Shown: piece by piece, positions 1 through 10,830 of the stretch
How positions within the stretch are numbered: position 1 is the first letter of the stretch
How the letters are laid out: the number at the start of each line of letters is the position of its first letter
Assembly: GCA_023512835.1 (NCBI GenBank)
Contig: CM042085.1
Location: 47,602,189 to 47,666,188 of the forward strand
Direction: 5' to 3'
DNA length: 64,000 nt
From: Taxillus chinensis
Lineage: Eukaryota > Streptophyta > Magnoliopsida > Santalales > Loranthaceae
Notes under the pieces: generated by a model
Told to the model about the DNA's origin: nothing
Database searches by the model: none
The model's input: the letters and a program-made list of their open reading frames with translations, nothing else
Position numbers and translations under genes: made by a program

Positions 1-1062
1 ATAAACATTTCGGATCTCATCGCCGTGGCCACGGATTTTAGTGGCCATGGCCTTTGACTGTTTCTTATTAATTTCTAGTTAATATTCTACCATTTTTGGC
101 AACGCGTTTGGCATTAAAAAAGACTGTGCAATCTGTGGTTTGGGGGAGAAAAACTCAGGAAATACTATCAAAAAACGTCTTAAGGAGAAAAGGAGGAGGA
201 AATAGAGTCGAGACATTGAAGAAAAGGGCCAATTTCTTGGAGATCAAAGGAGCGACATTGGTAATTCGCGTGCGACGATCCTTTGCCCCTTAATTTGTAA
301 GAAATTTTCCCTTTAATTTTTATGGCATTCTCAGCCATGTGTGGCTAATTTTCTTGTCTAGGGATTGGGAGTAGCCCAATCCCAATTGATTATTCTTTGC
401 AATGATAATGTGATTGGAAAATTATTCTCTCTAATTCTTTATCTCCTTCCGGCATGAAATTATTATTGTGATTCGTTTGAATAAACAAATTGCATTCCTC
501 AAATAATTAATTGAAGAATCGAAAGATGAAAATTAATTGTTAGATCCCACGAATGAGAATTGGGCTTAGTGTGTCACGAAAGTAGGCCACCATCCTAATG
601 GGAAAATTGATTATCACATGAATTTTAATGGGTTTGATTTTATTACGATGTACCACGAAAGTAGGACGTTGTTAAAATCAAATACGTCGTTATTCTTACG
701 AAAGTAGTTGACGATTGCAAACGGATAAATCACCCCTGAAGAAGAAAGAGAGAATTAATTCAATTATTTTAAAATGCAGGAATAGGAAATTGGGGATCGG
801 TGAAACCATAAATCCCTAGGCGTTTATCCCATTTGATTTCTCCCCAATTCAAAACCAAAATTGCTTTAATTTAATTTAATTCATTTGCATTGTTTTTAAT
901 CACTCAAATTTTTAATCAATTGCCTAGACAATTAGCGCGTGAAAATTTTAGGGATTCCTAACCCTTGTCCCTGTGGGATCGACCCGCAATCATTGGCTAC
1001 ACTACATTGACGCCGTTGCTTTGCGGTAAAGCGGTAAAAAAACTGCTATCAGCATGGTACTA
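1..1062. repeat. Tail of an unidentified LTR retrotransposon (UTR or LTR end)
   Basis: AT-rich non-coding sequence with no credible gene. Near 970-990 it has the phrase CCCTGTGGGATCGACCC followed by a TTGCGG-rich stretch; similar phrases are common near the ends of plant gypsy elements, so I read this as a retrotransposon remnant. The motif ACGAAAGTAG recurs at about 576, 655 and 698. Two short perfect palindromes lie at 23-34 and 43-52. A small open frame at 96-293 has no recognisable domain. The region ends in an 8-bp G run near 1064-1071, just before copia homology begins, so the junction may be a breakpoint or a poorly called stretch. Confidence 0.4.
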
Positions 1063-1071
1063 AACGGGGGG

Positions 1072-2060
1072 GGACTCTACTATGTAGATCAAGCTACTTT
1101 CAGCCAAGCCAATTATATGCACCACATGATCCACCAAAACGAACAAGCGATATGGCTATGGCACCGTCGCTAGGGTCATGTGTCATTTGGCTATTTGAAA
1201 CGTGTCCTACCGAATTTATTTTCTCGGGCATCTCAAAATTTTGAATGCCCCACCTGTATTCTAGCAAAAAGCCATATGGTATGTTACCCTCTCGAGCATG
1301 AATAAGAACGAGATTCCCTTTATGTTAATACGGTCGACGTATGGGGTCCTTCTCCCATCACTGCCCATTCTAGACAAAGGTGGTACATTATTTTTGTTGA
1401 TGACCGCCTTTCGCATGACTTAGCTCTACTTACTCAAACACAAGGACGAAGTGTTCAGGTGTTTTTTCCAATCCTTTCATCTTATGCTTCGGACTCGCCA
1501 GTTCTCAGAAAAGTCCAAGTCTTGCGATCCGATAACGGTAGAGAGTATGTTAATCGCCAACTTCAAACCTATCTTCAAAGTCATGGCATCATACATCAAA
1601 CTTCCTGCCCATACACCCCACAACAGTGGGATCTCTAAACGGAAAAATCGGCACATCTTTGAAACCGGGCCTCTGGTGGTAATTGAAAGCAATGTTCCAT
1701 GCTCGGTATTAGGGGCGATGTTGTCTCCACCGTCGTGTATTTGCTAATCGTATGCCTACTTCCGCTCTCAACTACCAGGCCCCCCTCCAGGCTCTAAAGC
1801 ACGTCATGTTCCATTACCATCTGTGTTAACAATTCCTCCCCGCATCTTCGGTTGCGTGGCTTTTGTTCACCTACCTAAACATCAACGCACCAAACTTGAT
1901 CCCTGTGCTATACGGTGTGCGCTCCTTGGATATGGCCCTCATACTAAGGGTAATCGATGTTTCCATCCCGCTACTGGACGTACCTATATCATGATGGACG
2001 TTACCTTCCTTGAATCCCAATATTTCTTTCCACAACCAACACCACGTGCTGCACTTCGGG
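1072..2060 (+). pseudogene. Ty1/copia GAG-pre-integrase and integrase, decayed
   Basis: The conceptual translation from 1078 is typical of the copia GAG-pre-integrase domain and integrase zinc finger: HR then GHVSFGYLKR and C-P-T-C-I-L-A-K-S-H. A TAG stop interrupts the HHCC module near 1171. The integrase core follows with VLRSDNGREYVN (second catalytic Asp) around 1530, then PYTPQ near 1605-1622. The integrase C-terminal segment lies in another frame at about 1840-2030 (IFGCVAFVH, LDPCAIRCALLGY, DVTFLES). The order matches a copia polyprotein that would insert cDNA into the genome. Several frame changes and stops make it non-functional. The 5' part (gag, protease, LTR) is missing. Confidence 0.85.
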
Positions 2061-2754
2061 GGAATCTCGGTTTGAAGAAGCCCAGGCGGTGGTGGTTGGG
2101 AGATATTACCCCAACTGGTGACCAAGGCGCTCGTTACCCAAGGCGTTGCCGACCACGGTGACGCCAACCCAGGCGCCGTCGGTGACCACGGGGTGAAGCC
2201 CTCCCAGGAGCTGTCGTTGTTGACAGGCCGACGACCCAGCGGGCTGTCACTACTAACCCAGGCAACAATCCGGACCTGATGGCCATGACGACTGGAGGCA
2301 TCCGCGACCCTAGAGGAGAGTCAATTGCCAGTTTCGACCCTGGCATTATGTCAATTGTACCAGGGTCCAGGCCGATCCGCTGACCCAAGGAACAACGCCA
2401 TTATTAAATAAAGCACTCAAATCGGTTGGAGCAACTAGCTCGGTCCCCCCGTATTGTTTCCTCCCACCAATGACTCTCCTGAGAATACTCTTTGGTAAGT
2501 ACCTCTAACCCCCCTCCATCTGATGAATCGAAGATGCAGTTAGAGTTACAAACTACCATGGATAGACAAAATCGGGGCAAACCTCCAAACAGTACTCTCC
2601 GGATGTAATGACCAGGCAATCGCGTTATCCTATTGCCAACTATGTCTCTACCCAAACGTTGCCCCGAACACCTACAAGCCTTCGCTCACACATTATCAAC
2701 ACACCATATCCCCACAAGTGTCCATGATGCTCTCTACTAACCCCAGATGGACCC
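2061..2754 (+). pseudogene. Linker between copia integrase and RT, heavily decayed
   Basis: About 700 bp between the recognisable integrase and RT segments of the copia element. In copia polyproteins this is a poorly conserved linker. I see no domain here and the open frames are short. It is assigned to the copia remnant by position only. Confidence 0.5.
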
Positions 2755-3324
2755 GTGCTATCAAGCAAGGAATTTAAAGCTCTCCAACGAAATAATACCT
2801 GGACACTTGTAGAAATGCTAGAAGGAAAGAAGACTATGGACTGTAAGTGGATTTTCTCCATTAAACACAACATTGATGGGACTATCGATCGCTACAAGGC
2901 GAGACTCATGGCCAAAGGGTATACCCAAACATATGGTATGACTATCAAGAAACATTCTCCCTAGTGGCTAAATTAAACACCGTTCGGGTGTTGCTCTCCC
3001 TTGTTGCAAACTTGGATTAGCCCTTACATCAATTAGATGTCAAAAATGCGTTTCTTCATGGTGACCTCAAGGATGAAGTATACATGGATATTCCTCCGGA
3101 GTTACTCAACGTCTTCAACGAAATTGATGGTGTGTAAACTACCGTCGGCACTCTATGGCCTAAAACAGCGTCCACGTGCATGGTTCAAGGATTTAGCTTG
3201 GCAATGGACAAATATGGGTTTCACCAAAGCAACGCCGATCATACTCTTTCCTCTTGCGGCAATTTGGCAAGTTGGTGATTTAATAGTTTATGTCGATGAC
3301 ATGATTATTACAAGGGATGATCGG
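2755..3324 (+). pseudogene. Ty1/copia reverse transcriptase, truncated
   Basis: Two adjacent frames encode most of a copia RT. The first has WTLVE, DCKWIFSIKHN and YKARLMAKGYTQ (2790-2930). The second, after a frame change and a stop near 3017, has LDVKNAFLHGDLKDEVYM, LPSALYGLKQ and the catalytic YVDDMII at 3289-3309. The reading stops abruptly at 3324, where a gypsy LTR begins (TGTAAAGACTCG), so the RNase H and 3' LTR are missing on this side. They do not reappear right of the neighbouring gypsy element, so the original right end has been lost. The YVDD motif itself is intact. Confidence 0.88.
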
Positions 3325-3642
3325 TGTAAAGACTCGTATTTGGGTAGTTTTGAGAGATAGTCCTATATAGGAATGCAACTATCTAGACGATAGTGTAGTC
3401 GTCGATGTAAGCATTTTGGCCTGTACCTGGATTCCGGTCGGGGGCCTGTTTGAACCGATTATTGACTTTTTGGGGTTTATTGGTTGACTTTGAGTTTGGG
3501 CGGTCATTTGGGTGTAATAATATCTATTTAGCGTTATGCTCGTCATTTCGAGCGTTTTGACTATAATTTGACTCAATTTGGAGTCCGGGACCTTGAAGGT
3601 CAATTATTGACTAGGTCCTGGGATTGGTCAATGCACAGTAAA

Positions 3643-3650
3643 TATAAATA
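3643..3650 (+). promoter_or_regulatory. TATA box of K LTR
   Basis: TATAAATA lies about 320 bp into the LTR and 50 bp upstream of a (GA)n tract. The position suits a U3/R boundary. Inference from sequence only. Confidence 0.55.
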
Positions 3651-3697
3651 GCAGGAAAAGAAAGAGCTTTCACTTTACGCTATCACGTTTGTGCGTT

Positions 3698-3699
<2 letters not shown>

Positions 3700-3732
<33 letters not shown>
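3700..3732 (+). repeat. (GA)n microsatellite downstream of LTR TATA box
   Basis: About 16 GA units at 3700-3732. The same tract occurs in the E and D LTRs at the same distance from the TATA box, so it is an inherited part of the LTR leader rather than a random microsatellite. GA tracts near transcription starts are known binding sites for plant BPC/GAGA-binding proteins. Confidence 0.8.
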
Positions 3733-3737
<5 letters not shown>

Positions 3738-4215
3738 AAGCTTGAAGCCTTGGGGCGATTTGGATTCGGTGGAGTTCAAAGAATCACCTGGAAGGTGTCC
3801 TTAAACTCCTTATCTTGATTCTGGTTTTGGATTTGCATGAATTTATCATGATTTATGAAATTGAGCATGAACCCTAGATTTTGAGGGAAATCCACCTGTT
3901 TATATATATATGGTTAAGCCATATAGATCGTGATCTCTATATGGATGTTGGCTCAATGGCAGATGTTTTTGATGTATTCTGGTGTTGGATGGTGTGCATA
4001 TTAAGTGTTCGATAAAATGCCATGGAAATATGTGTTTAGATTTAGGTTTGTGGGATTTGCGAATATATGCATGTTAAGCGTTTGGTATTATGCGATTTAA
4101 AGTGTGTATGCTACGCTTGTTGGGTTTAATGCGTAGTTTGAGCGTAACCTTGTGTTTGGGAGCTTGTGGAACCCGGTGGTGATGCAAGCCGAAGAATAGG
4201 AAAACGATGATGAAA

Positions 4216-4347
4216 CGTGTGGCTAAGCCTATATGGCCGTGGATATGTTAGCCCGTGTGGCTAAGCTTGAGAGGCTGTGGATATGTTAGCCCGTGTGGCT
4301 AAGCTTGAGTGGTCATGGATATGTTAGCCTTATGGCTAAGCTTGTAT
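4216..4347 (+). repeat. 38-bp tandem repeat within K LTR (about 3.5 units)
   Basis: Units begin with GTGTGGCTAAGC and end with GGATATGTTAGCC. Three full units and a partial fourth are visible. They lie in the part of the LTR not shared with E and D. No coding potential is seen. Confidence 0.8.
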
Positions 4348-4828
4348 GGTTGGGATAGGTGTGTGCCATGTGAATGTGGAATACAACTTGTTTACATTTT
4401 ATTGTCACTACACCTGCACCCGTACACACTCATGTAGACGCTAGGAGCATGGGATGGGTTGGGAGACCTGATCCCTACGAGTTGTGGTTGCTCACCCCTC
4501 CCTCTATGTTGTGTTTTCTTCCGGGGGAACATACAGGCGTTAGGAGGGGACCCCAAGGTGGAAGACCTTATTTACTTTATTGTATACCATTTATGTTATT
4601 TTTATGGGAATTGATGTAACCCTAGTGGGGATGGATTGAAAAGAGGATTTTGTTGTAATAAAGACCGGTTTGGATTGTGGGTTGCTTTTATGAACTTTAC
4701 TTTCTTGAATGTGTTGTGGATGTTTAAAATGTTATATTCCGGGTTTGCACCCTAACCCCTTTGCCCTCCGTGTGGGTACAAGGGGAGTCACGTACCGGTT
4801 TCCTCGGGTTGGAAATGGGGGCATGACA

Positions 4829-5598
4829 GTTCTCACCGTGATGCACCGATGGTGCTATGTGGTTGACATGGCAGAATATGGCCCCATGGGAGGCCCTGTG
4901 GGGGACCGGGGCCTGGGCATATTGCGCTTGTTGGCGATGATGATGCGCCGATGGCAGCGGTGTGGCGACCGTGTCCTGGGCATATAAGCGGATGGTAGGG
5001 CTGAATGCCCCGAGTGGGGTCTCTTGAGGATCGTGGACAAGCTCCTCGTGTGGGCTGTGGGCTAGGTCCAATGTTTGTTTGCGGCCGAGTCCTGGATAAT
5101 TGTGCACACTACACAGTGCACGGGTACACGAGCATGTAGTATAGTCTTGTATGTCCGCATGATGTGGAGTGTTGGGGTCACCTTTGTAGCTTGTCGCTCA
5201 CCCCCTACTTGTTGTTTACCTTTTTTGTGTGACCCGAGACTAGTGGAGGACTTTCTTCCAGGAGGACGTGCCCACTACTCGATGTATGATACATGCATTG
5301 TATTCCGTATTGTGTATTGTATTATGTTTGTATCCCGGACATGGGTCCGTGGACGATTATATTTGCATCTTGTTTGTGATGTGATGTCTGTATGATGTTT
5401 GACTTATTGTATGCATGATGATGTATGGGAAAGTACAGGATTACCCTTGATGTATGATTGTACGGGGTTTGCATATTTGAGACAAGACCCGCGGTGTAGT
5501 CTCTATTGGTGCTAGTCACCAACCCCTTGACCTTTCGGGTGCGGGCAGGGGAAGTCATGTTCCTAGTTCCAGGTTCCCTGGAATTTGGGGGCGTGACA
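4829..5598 (+). repeat. Truncated 5' LTR of element E (770 bp)
   Basis: Collinear with the last 770 bp of the 3' LTR (about 12734-13505): both pass through the CACCGTGATGCACCGATGG phrase and end GGGGGCGTGAC. The first 1.6 kb of the LTR, including its promoter, is missing. The K LTR is attached there instead. Confidence 0.8.
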
Positions 5599-5601
5599 AG
5601 T

Positions 5602-5612
5602 TGGTATCGAGC
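5602..5612 (+). other. Primer-binding site of E (tRNA-iMet type)
   Basis: TGGTATCGAGC lies 3 bp after the LTR end. The plant initiator-tRNA PBS is TGGTATCAGAGC, so one A is missing. Two other elements in the window lack the same A. Confidence 0.75.
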
Positions 5613-6089
5613 ATGGTCTAGTGGACCTAGGTTAGTGAGGGGTGGTTAATTGATTCCATGTGACTTGGAAAACTGTAGGGAGGGCGCCTGATCAACGCAG
5701 TCCTTACATGTGTTCTAGGTTATTTTGGTGTCAGTTAGATCATCCTAGGAGCATACATGGGGTGCATTTATAGTGGTATGATTGTGTGCATATAGGGCAC
5801 TAGATTTTCTTTGTTTGTGATATGATTGCATTTGGTGCCAGGATGGCATGTGGCCGTGAGAGCCAGGACTGGATGTGGTGTACCCTGATGGGGGGACACG
5901 ATGCTATATGCATGGTTGTGGACCTACGGGTCATGTGGTGTACCCTGAGGGGTGACACGATGCTATATGCATGGTATGGACCTACGGGTCGTGTGGTGAG
6001 AACCTACGAGTCGAATGTGCCTTTGATGGCTGTTTGTGCTAGCAGTGCTAGTATTGATCATTTGATTGTTTATTGTTGTGGCCAGTGTG
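5613..6089 (+). other. 5' leader of E with a duplicated motif
   Basis: Untranslated leader between PBS and gag. At about 5878-5995 a unit of roughly 60 bp is present twice: GTGTACCCTGA, then ACACGATGCTATATGCATGG, then GACCTACGGGTC. Element D has the same duplication in its leader at 58900-59020. No gene is seen. Confidence 0.6.
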
Positions 6090-7280
6090 ATGGCACCACC
6101 GAGGAGAGCCGTCCCGAGGCCAGGGCCCGCCAGGAGCCCACGATGAGTCGGGGCACCAGGGGCAGCAGAGCCCGCGGCGAGAGATCGTCGGCTCCCGTTG
6201 TGGGACCTGATTTGGCTCAAGTGTTGATTCGGTTGCGAGGGAGGCCATGCGGGTATGCAGGGCTCAATGAGGAATATGGCTAGAGAGTGGATGAGTCAAG
6301 AGGCAACGGCAGCCTCGGCGGCCACCACGGCCTCGGCAGCTAGGAGGGCGAGGGTGGTGCGGGATGTGCACCAGCAGGAGGTCGTGATAGAGCCAGCACG
6401 ACGAGGAGTGGACTGGGCGCACGGTTTTGAAACATGCACCCAGGACTTTTGAGGATGGTTCGCGGCTAGAGGTAGCCGAGGACTAGATTAGGTGGACAGA
6501 GGATATGTTTGATATGATCGGGGTGCCAGGATGAGGAGAGAGTGCGCATGGCGATGCACTATCTATTGGGTATCCCACGCAGTGGTGGGAATCCACTAGA
6601 GCTGTCCATGGCAATCGGATGAGGGTGAGAGAGTTTGTTGAGCACTTCTTTGGGGAGTATTTTCCCATTCGATATAGTATGCCCGACGGAGAGAGTATTA
6701 TGAGCTTCGAAGGGGTAGCCAGACGGTGGGTGAGTATGTGCAAGCCTTCGCGGATTTAGGGCGGTTTGCTCTTGAGGCTTGGGAAAAGGAAGGTCGGAAG
6801 ACGCGGGACTTCATTCAGGGCTTGAGGCCATCTTTGAAAAGACAACTGGAACGCTCATTATTACGAGAGCCGACAAGGCGCCATACGAGGATCGGGCGAG
6901 AGCCCGAGGGCCGGGCGGTTCGGCAAGTCCGAGCAAGAAGAGGCAGAAGTGGGGAGAGCGGTGCCGCTCGGCTTTGAGAGGAGGCAGGTGCGAGGGTTTC
7001 CGGTCGGGCGGTGGGACCCCGTGAGAGTTCGGCTAGCAGGAGGCCAGGTAGGCTTTGGAGTTGTGGTTTGACCGGGCATGTCTCGAGAGACTGCCCAAGG
7101 AAAAAGATGACCTGTTTTCGATGCGGGAAAGTAGGGCATGGAGCTAGGGAATGTGTTACCCTTAGCTTGACCAGCAGTGTAGGTCCTCATCCGAGAGAGC
7201 AGGGACAGAGGAGTAGGGCTCCGTCTCAGAGGTCAGTGCCGCCGACACAGAACACGCAGATGCGACCTGCAATGCAGTAG
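6090..7280 (+). pseudogene. gag: gag (capsid and nucleocapsid) of chromovirus E, frameshifted
   Basis: Gag forms the particle that packages element RNA. The start is placed at ATG 6090 (MAPPRR), because D has MAPPRRF at the matching position. That frame meets TGA at 6144; the continuation (APVVGPDLAQVLIRL) is in a second frame, and later parts use others. The capsid region lies at about 6540-6860 (WWES, AVHGN, VREFVEHFF, VGEYVQAFADLGRFALEAWEKE). Two zinc knuckles follow at 7050-7155. The second, CFRCGKVGHGAREC, is a complete CX2CX4HX4C. The first (CGLTGHVSRDC) has Leu where the first Cys should be. At least four frame changes are needed, so it is a pseudogene in this text. Several breaks lie next to CAG/CTG or homopolymers. 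Confidence 0.85.
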
Positions 7281-7429
7281 CCTCAGCAGGAGGCACAGGG
7301 TCATGTTGATCAGCGGGGCATGGCCCCAATGGGCCAGGCTAGTGGCAGTGGGCCACGAGGGAGGACGTTTGCCCTTACCAGCAGAGAGGCAGAGGTTCCA
7401 CCAGTGGACGAGGCAGGAGCAGGACCTTC

Positions 7430-7650
7430 AATGGTGAGAGGTACCATTATCATTTCTCATACTATCTGTTCGGCTTTTGATTGATACTTGGTGCTACCCA
7501 TTCTTTTATTTTGTATGCTACGGTGATTGGGTTAGAGTTAGACCAGGAGACAGTTAGTCGGTCTCGATGGTTGCTTCACCTTTGGGTGGACTTGTGATAC
7601 TTGAGAGTATTTGTCGTGCTTGTTAGGTAACACTTGGGGGTGTTAACCTG
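7430..7650 (+). pseudogene. Aspartic protease of chromovirus E, frameshifted at the active site
   Basis: VRGTIIISHTICS is followed by LIDT, but an extra T in GATACTTGGTGC shifts the frame inside the active-site motif. D keeps the intact LIDTGATHSF at the same place. The protease would cleave Gag-Pol. The downstream part (LGGV, LCDLYIMELDDFDVILGMD) resumes at about 7635-7700. Family membership is certain; activity is not expected from this text. Confidence 0.8.
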
Positions 7651-8865
7651 TTGTGTGATTTGTATATCATGGAGTTAGATGATTTTGATGTTATCCTGGG
7701 TATGGATAGGTTGGTCTCCGTGGAGGCCAAGATTGATTGTTTTCGACGGCGTGTGACGTTCCTCACACTAGAGGGCACGCGGGGTATCTTTGTGGGTGAG
7801 TGGACCGAGGAGGCATGCAGGTTGGGACCTTTGAGGCATGGGTGGGGTGATGTGACCCACCAGTTAGCCAGCTTGACGTTGGTTGACAGGAGGAGAGAGG
7901 GGAAGGCTGTTTTGCCACCCATTGTAGATCAGTTCCCGGATGTGTTTCCCGAGGACTTGATCAGTTTGCCACCCGTGAGGGAGGTAGAGTTTTCGATCGA
8001 GTTGTTGCCAAGGACAACACCGATTAGGTTAGCGGCCTACAGGATGGCACCGAGAGCTTAGAGAGCTCAAGAGACGGATAAACGATCTTTTGGCACGAGG
8101 CTTTATCAGAGCGGAGTAACTCACCGTGGGGCGCTCCAATGTTGTTCGCCAAGAAGGCGGATGGTTCACTTCGGCGTGTATAGACTACCCAAGCTGAACC
8201 AGGTGATCGTGAAGAATAGGTACCCATTGCAGAGGATCGATGACTTGTTCGATCGGTTTCGCGGTGTGAGATGGTTTTCCAAGATAGATTTGAGATCTAG
8301 ATACCATCGGTTGAGGGTTAGGGAGGCAGATATCCCTAAGACCGCGTTCGGTTGTCGTTATGGGCACTATGAGTGGCTTGTGATGCCGTTTGGGCTCACG
8401 AATGCTCCAGGGCTGTTTATGGGATTGATGAACCAGGTATTTGCTCCGTATTTAGATATGTTCGTTGTGGTGTTCATCGACGATATTTTGGTCTATTCAG
8501 CGACCAAGAGGGAGCATGAGGAGCAATTGCAGGTTGTGTTGCAGACCTTGTGGGAGCATCGGTTGTACGCGAAGTTCACGAAATGTGACTTCCGGTTGCA
8601 ACAGGTACACTTCTTGGGGCATGTGGTATCTTCGGAGGGTATCACAGTGGATCCCGAGAAGATCGAGACGATTATGTCGTGGAAGAGGCCCACGAATGTG
8701 TTTGAGATTCGTAGCTTCCTTGGTTTGGCAGGCTACTATCGGAGGTTCGTGGAGGATTTTTCCAGAATTGGCAGCTCCTATGACAAACCCGACCAGGAAG
8801 GGGAGTTCCTTTTGTTTGGTCCGAGGCTTGTGAGAGTGCTTTCATGGAGCCGAAGGCATGATTGA
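7651..8865 (+). pseudogene. pol: Ty3/gypsy reverse transcriptase of chromovirus E
   Basis: The first segment (7651-8061) carries the protease/RT linker (ELDDFDVILGMD, FPEDLISLPPVREVEF). After a frame break at 8061-8160 the longest piece (8161-8865, 234 aa) holds the RT palm: [19 protein letters not shown] (first catalytic Asp, residue 43), [19 protein letters not shown], and the catalytic pair in [11 protein letters not shown] (residues 103-113). Thumb motifs follow: [37 protein letters not shown]. The usual [10 protein letters not shown] reads [10 protein letters not shown] here, which changes a normally conserved Gly. RNase H follows in another frame. The RT core is intact enough for phylogeny. 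Confidence 0.9.
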
Positions 8866-9440
8866 CCTCGGCACCTATCTTGATTCTTCCACGGGATGGT
8901 GTGCCTTTCGAGGTGTATTGTGATGCTTCCAGGGTGGGGCTTGGTTGTGTGCTGATGCGGACTCGACAGGTGATTGCTTATGGGTCTAGGCGATTGAGGC
9001 CACATGAGCATAACTATCCCACGCTTGATTTGGAGTTGGCTGCGATGATCTTTGCTTTAAAGAGTCGGGCAACATTATCTCCTTGGGGGAGAAGTTTGTG
9101 GTGTATACGGACCACAAGAGCTTGCAGATATCTTTTCTCGGCGAGATCCGAACCTTAGGCGGAGGCGGTGGGTGGAGTACCTACAAGAGCTTCGGTTTGA
9201 TATGATGTACACCCCTGGGAAGGGTAATGTGGTGGCGTATGCTCGAGTAGGAAGAGCAGGGGCCATGGTGGCCCATTGTGCCATTAAGGAATGGGAGATG
9301 ATGGGTCGGTTGGCGGCGATGAGGTTGCAGATGTTGACCGGCGAGGGGCGAGGGACCCTCGGTGTTGTTGTAGCAGTCCCGGAGATGCAAAGACAGATCA
9401 TAGAGGATCACTGGGGACGTTGATTGTGAGGTCATCCGCG
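8862..9440 (+). pseudogene. RNase H of chromovirus E
   Basis: [20 protein letters not shown] starts the domain. [29 protein letters not shown] and [11 protein letters not shown] (8930-9060) are the standard gypsy RNase H motifs with catalytic Asp and Glu. A frame break near 9065 separates the LW...TDHKSL-type segment, and a second piece (9172-9420) contains LRFDMMYTPGKGNVVA. RNase H removes RNA from the RNA:DNA hybrid during cDNA synthesis. In D the equivalent segment reads [16 protein letters not shown]. Confidence 0.82.
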
Positions 9441-9490
9441 ACAGGATTCAGACTGAGCAGGCATCTTCTGATTGGACTGAGGATGCAGAG

Positions 9491-10640
9491 CATGTGCTGC
9501 GGTATAAGGGTAGATTGATAGTTCCCACTTCTCTTCAGGAGGAGGTTCTTCGAGAATTTCACCAGTCGAGGTTAGCTGTACATCCTGGTGGGACCAAGAT
9601 GTACCATGCCGTGAGGAGGCAATTTTGGTGGCCAGGCCTGAAGAAGGCCGTTGCTGATTTTGTGAGGAGGTGTTTGACTTGCCAGCAGGTCAAGGCAGAG
9701 CACCTGAGATCAGCTGGTGAGTTGCAGTCATTGCCAGTGCCAGAGTGGAAATGGGACTACGTAACCATGGATTTTGTCACTGGACTTCCTCGTTCCAGGG
9801 GATACGACACCATATGGGTAGTTGTCGACCGGTTGACCAAATCAGCACATTTTATTCCGATTCGAGAGACAGACCCAGTGAGGACTTTGGGACAGAGGTA
9901 TATTGATATTATTGTGCGGTTGCATGGAGTCCCATTGTCTATTGTATCTGATCGGGACGCGAGGTTCACCTCTCAGTTTTGGAGACAGATGCAGCAAGCC
10001 TTGGGTACTAGGGTGAACCTCAGTACAGCCTTTCACCCGCAGACGTATGGTCAGTCGGAGCGGACGATTCAGACGCTCGAGGATATGTTGCGTGCCTGTG
10101 TCCTAGATTTTGGAGGTTGTTGGGAGACTCACCTTCCTTTGGTGGAGTTCTCTTACAACAACAATTATCAGGCCACGATTGGGATGGCTCCGTATGAGGC
10201 GCTGTATGGGCGGCCTTGTAGATCACCCTTGTGTTAGGCACAGATGGGAGAGACAGCAGTTCTCAGTCCCGATATGGTTCGAGAGACCACAGAGATAGTG
10301 CAGCTGATTCGGCAGCGCATGTTGACAACAGCGAGTAGTAGCGAGAAGTCCCACGCGGACCGCAGGCGTCGACCTTTGCGGTTTGAGGTGGGGGAATGTG
10401 TATTTTTGTGGGTTTCACCATGTCGAGGGCATCGGAGGTTTGGACGTGGATCCAAACTTTCCCCTCGTTTTGTGGGGCCATTTGAGATTGTTGCCACCGT
10501 GGGCGCAGTGGCTTACCGATTAGCTTTGCCACCAGAGTTGGTGCAAGTGCATGATGTGTTTCATGTGTCTCAGTTGAGGCGGTATCACCCTGATCCTTCC
10601 CATGTGTTGGACTATCGCGAGATAGACTTGGCTGATGATG
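9491..10640 (+). pseudogene. Integrase of chromovirus E
   Basis: The 247-aa segment 9494-10237 is nearly complete. The zinc finger has H23, H30, C60, C63 (FHQSRLAVH, CLTC). The DDE core has D93 in TMDFVTGLP, D153 in VSDRDARF and E189 in GQSERTIQ. The canonical [10 protein letters not shown] reads HPQTYGQSER, a D-to-Y change next to the catalytic Glu. A TAG at 10235 interrupts the frame; the C-terminal part resumes at 10244 with [24 protein letters not shown] and [11 protein letters not shown], the GPY/F module. Integrase joins the cDNA to target DNA. Confidence 0.92.
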
Positions 10641-10830
10641 GTGCCGTTGTTGAGATGCCGGCACAGATTTTGGACAGGGAGGGACCAGGTCTTGCGAGGC
10701 AAGACGATCCCACTAGTTCGGGTGTTATGGCGACACCGAGGCATGGAGGAGCAGACTTGGGAGAAAGAGAGCCGGATGCGGATTCTTCATCCTGAGCTGT
10801 TCCAGGACGATCACCCTGAGGTGGGGAGGA
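10640..10830 (+). pseudogene. Chromodomain at the C-terminus of E polyprotein
   Basis: In the frame of 10635-10835 the text reads [18 protein letters not shown], then EEQTWEKESRMR, then HPELFQDD. This is the chromodomain plus short tail that ends chromovirus polyproteins. In other Tekay/Del elements it is thought to guide integration to heterochromatin. It lies one frame away from the integrase C-terminus, with the break near 10655-10680. D carries the same domain. Confidence 0.8.

Larger units (their letters stand above)
3325..4828 (+). repeat. LTR of chromovirus sister family K (1504 bp)
   Basis: A complete-looking LTR that starts TGTAAAGACTCG and ends GGGGGCATGACA. The first 300 bp are collinear with the LTR starts at 11104 and, reversed, at 20272 and 62088, but from about 3815 the sequence departs from those LTRs. 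Its last 100 bp (4728-4828) are only distantly similar to the E/D LTR end at 5500-5598, so this is a sister family. At 4829 the sequence switches directly into the middle of an E-type LTR, with no primer-binding site between. It is either a solo LTR or the outer part of a recombinant. No 5-bp target duplication is visible (ATCGG left, GTTCT right). Confidence 0.65.

Noticed and set aside
4374..5395. Small frames in the K/E LTRs as possible host genes
   Set aside because: They lie within LTRs that have collinear copies elsewhere and show no domain.
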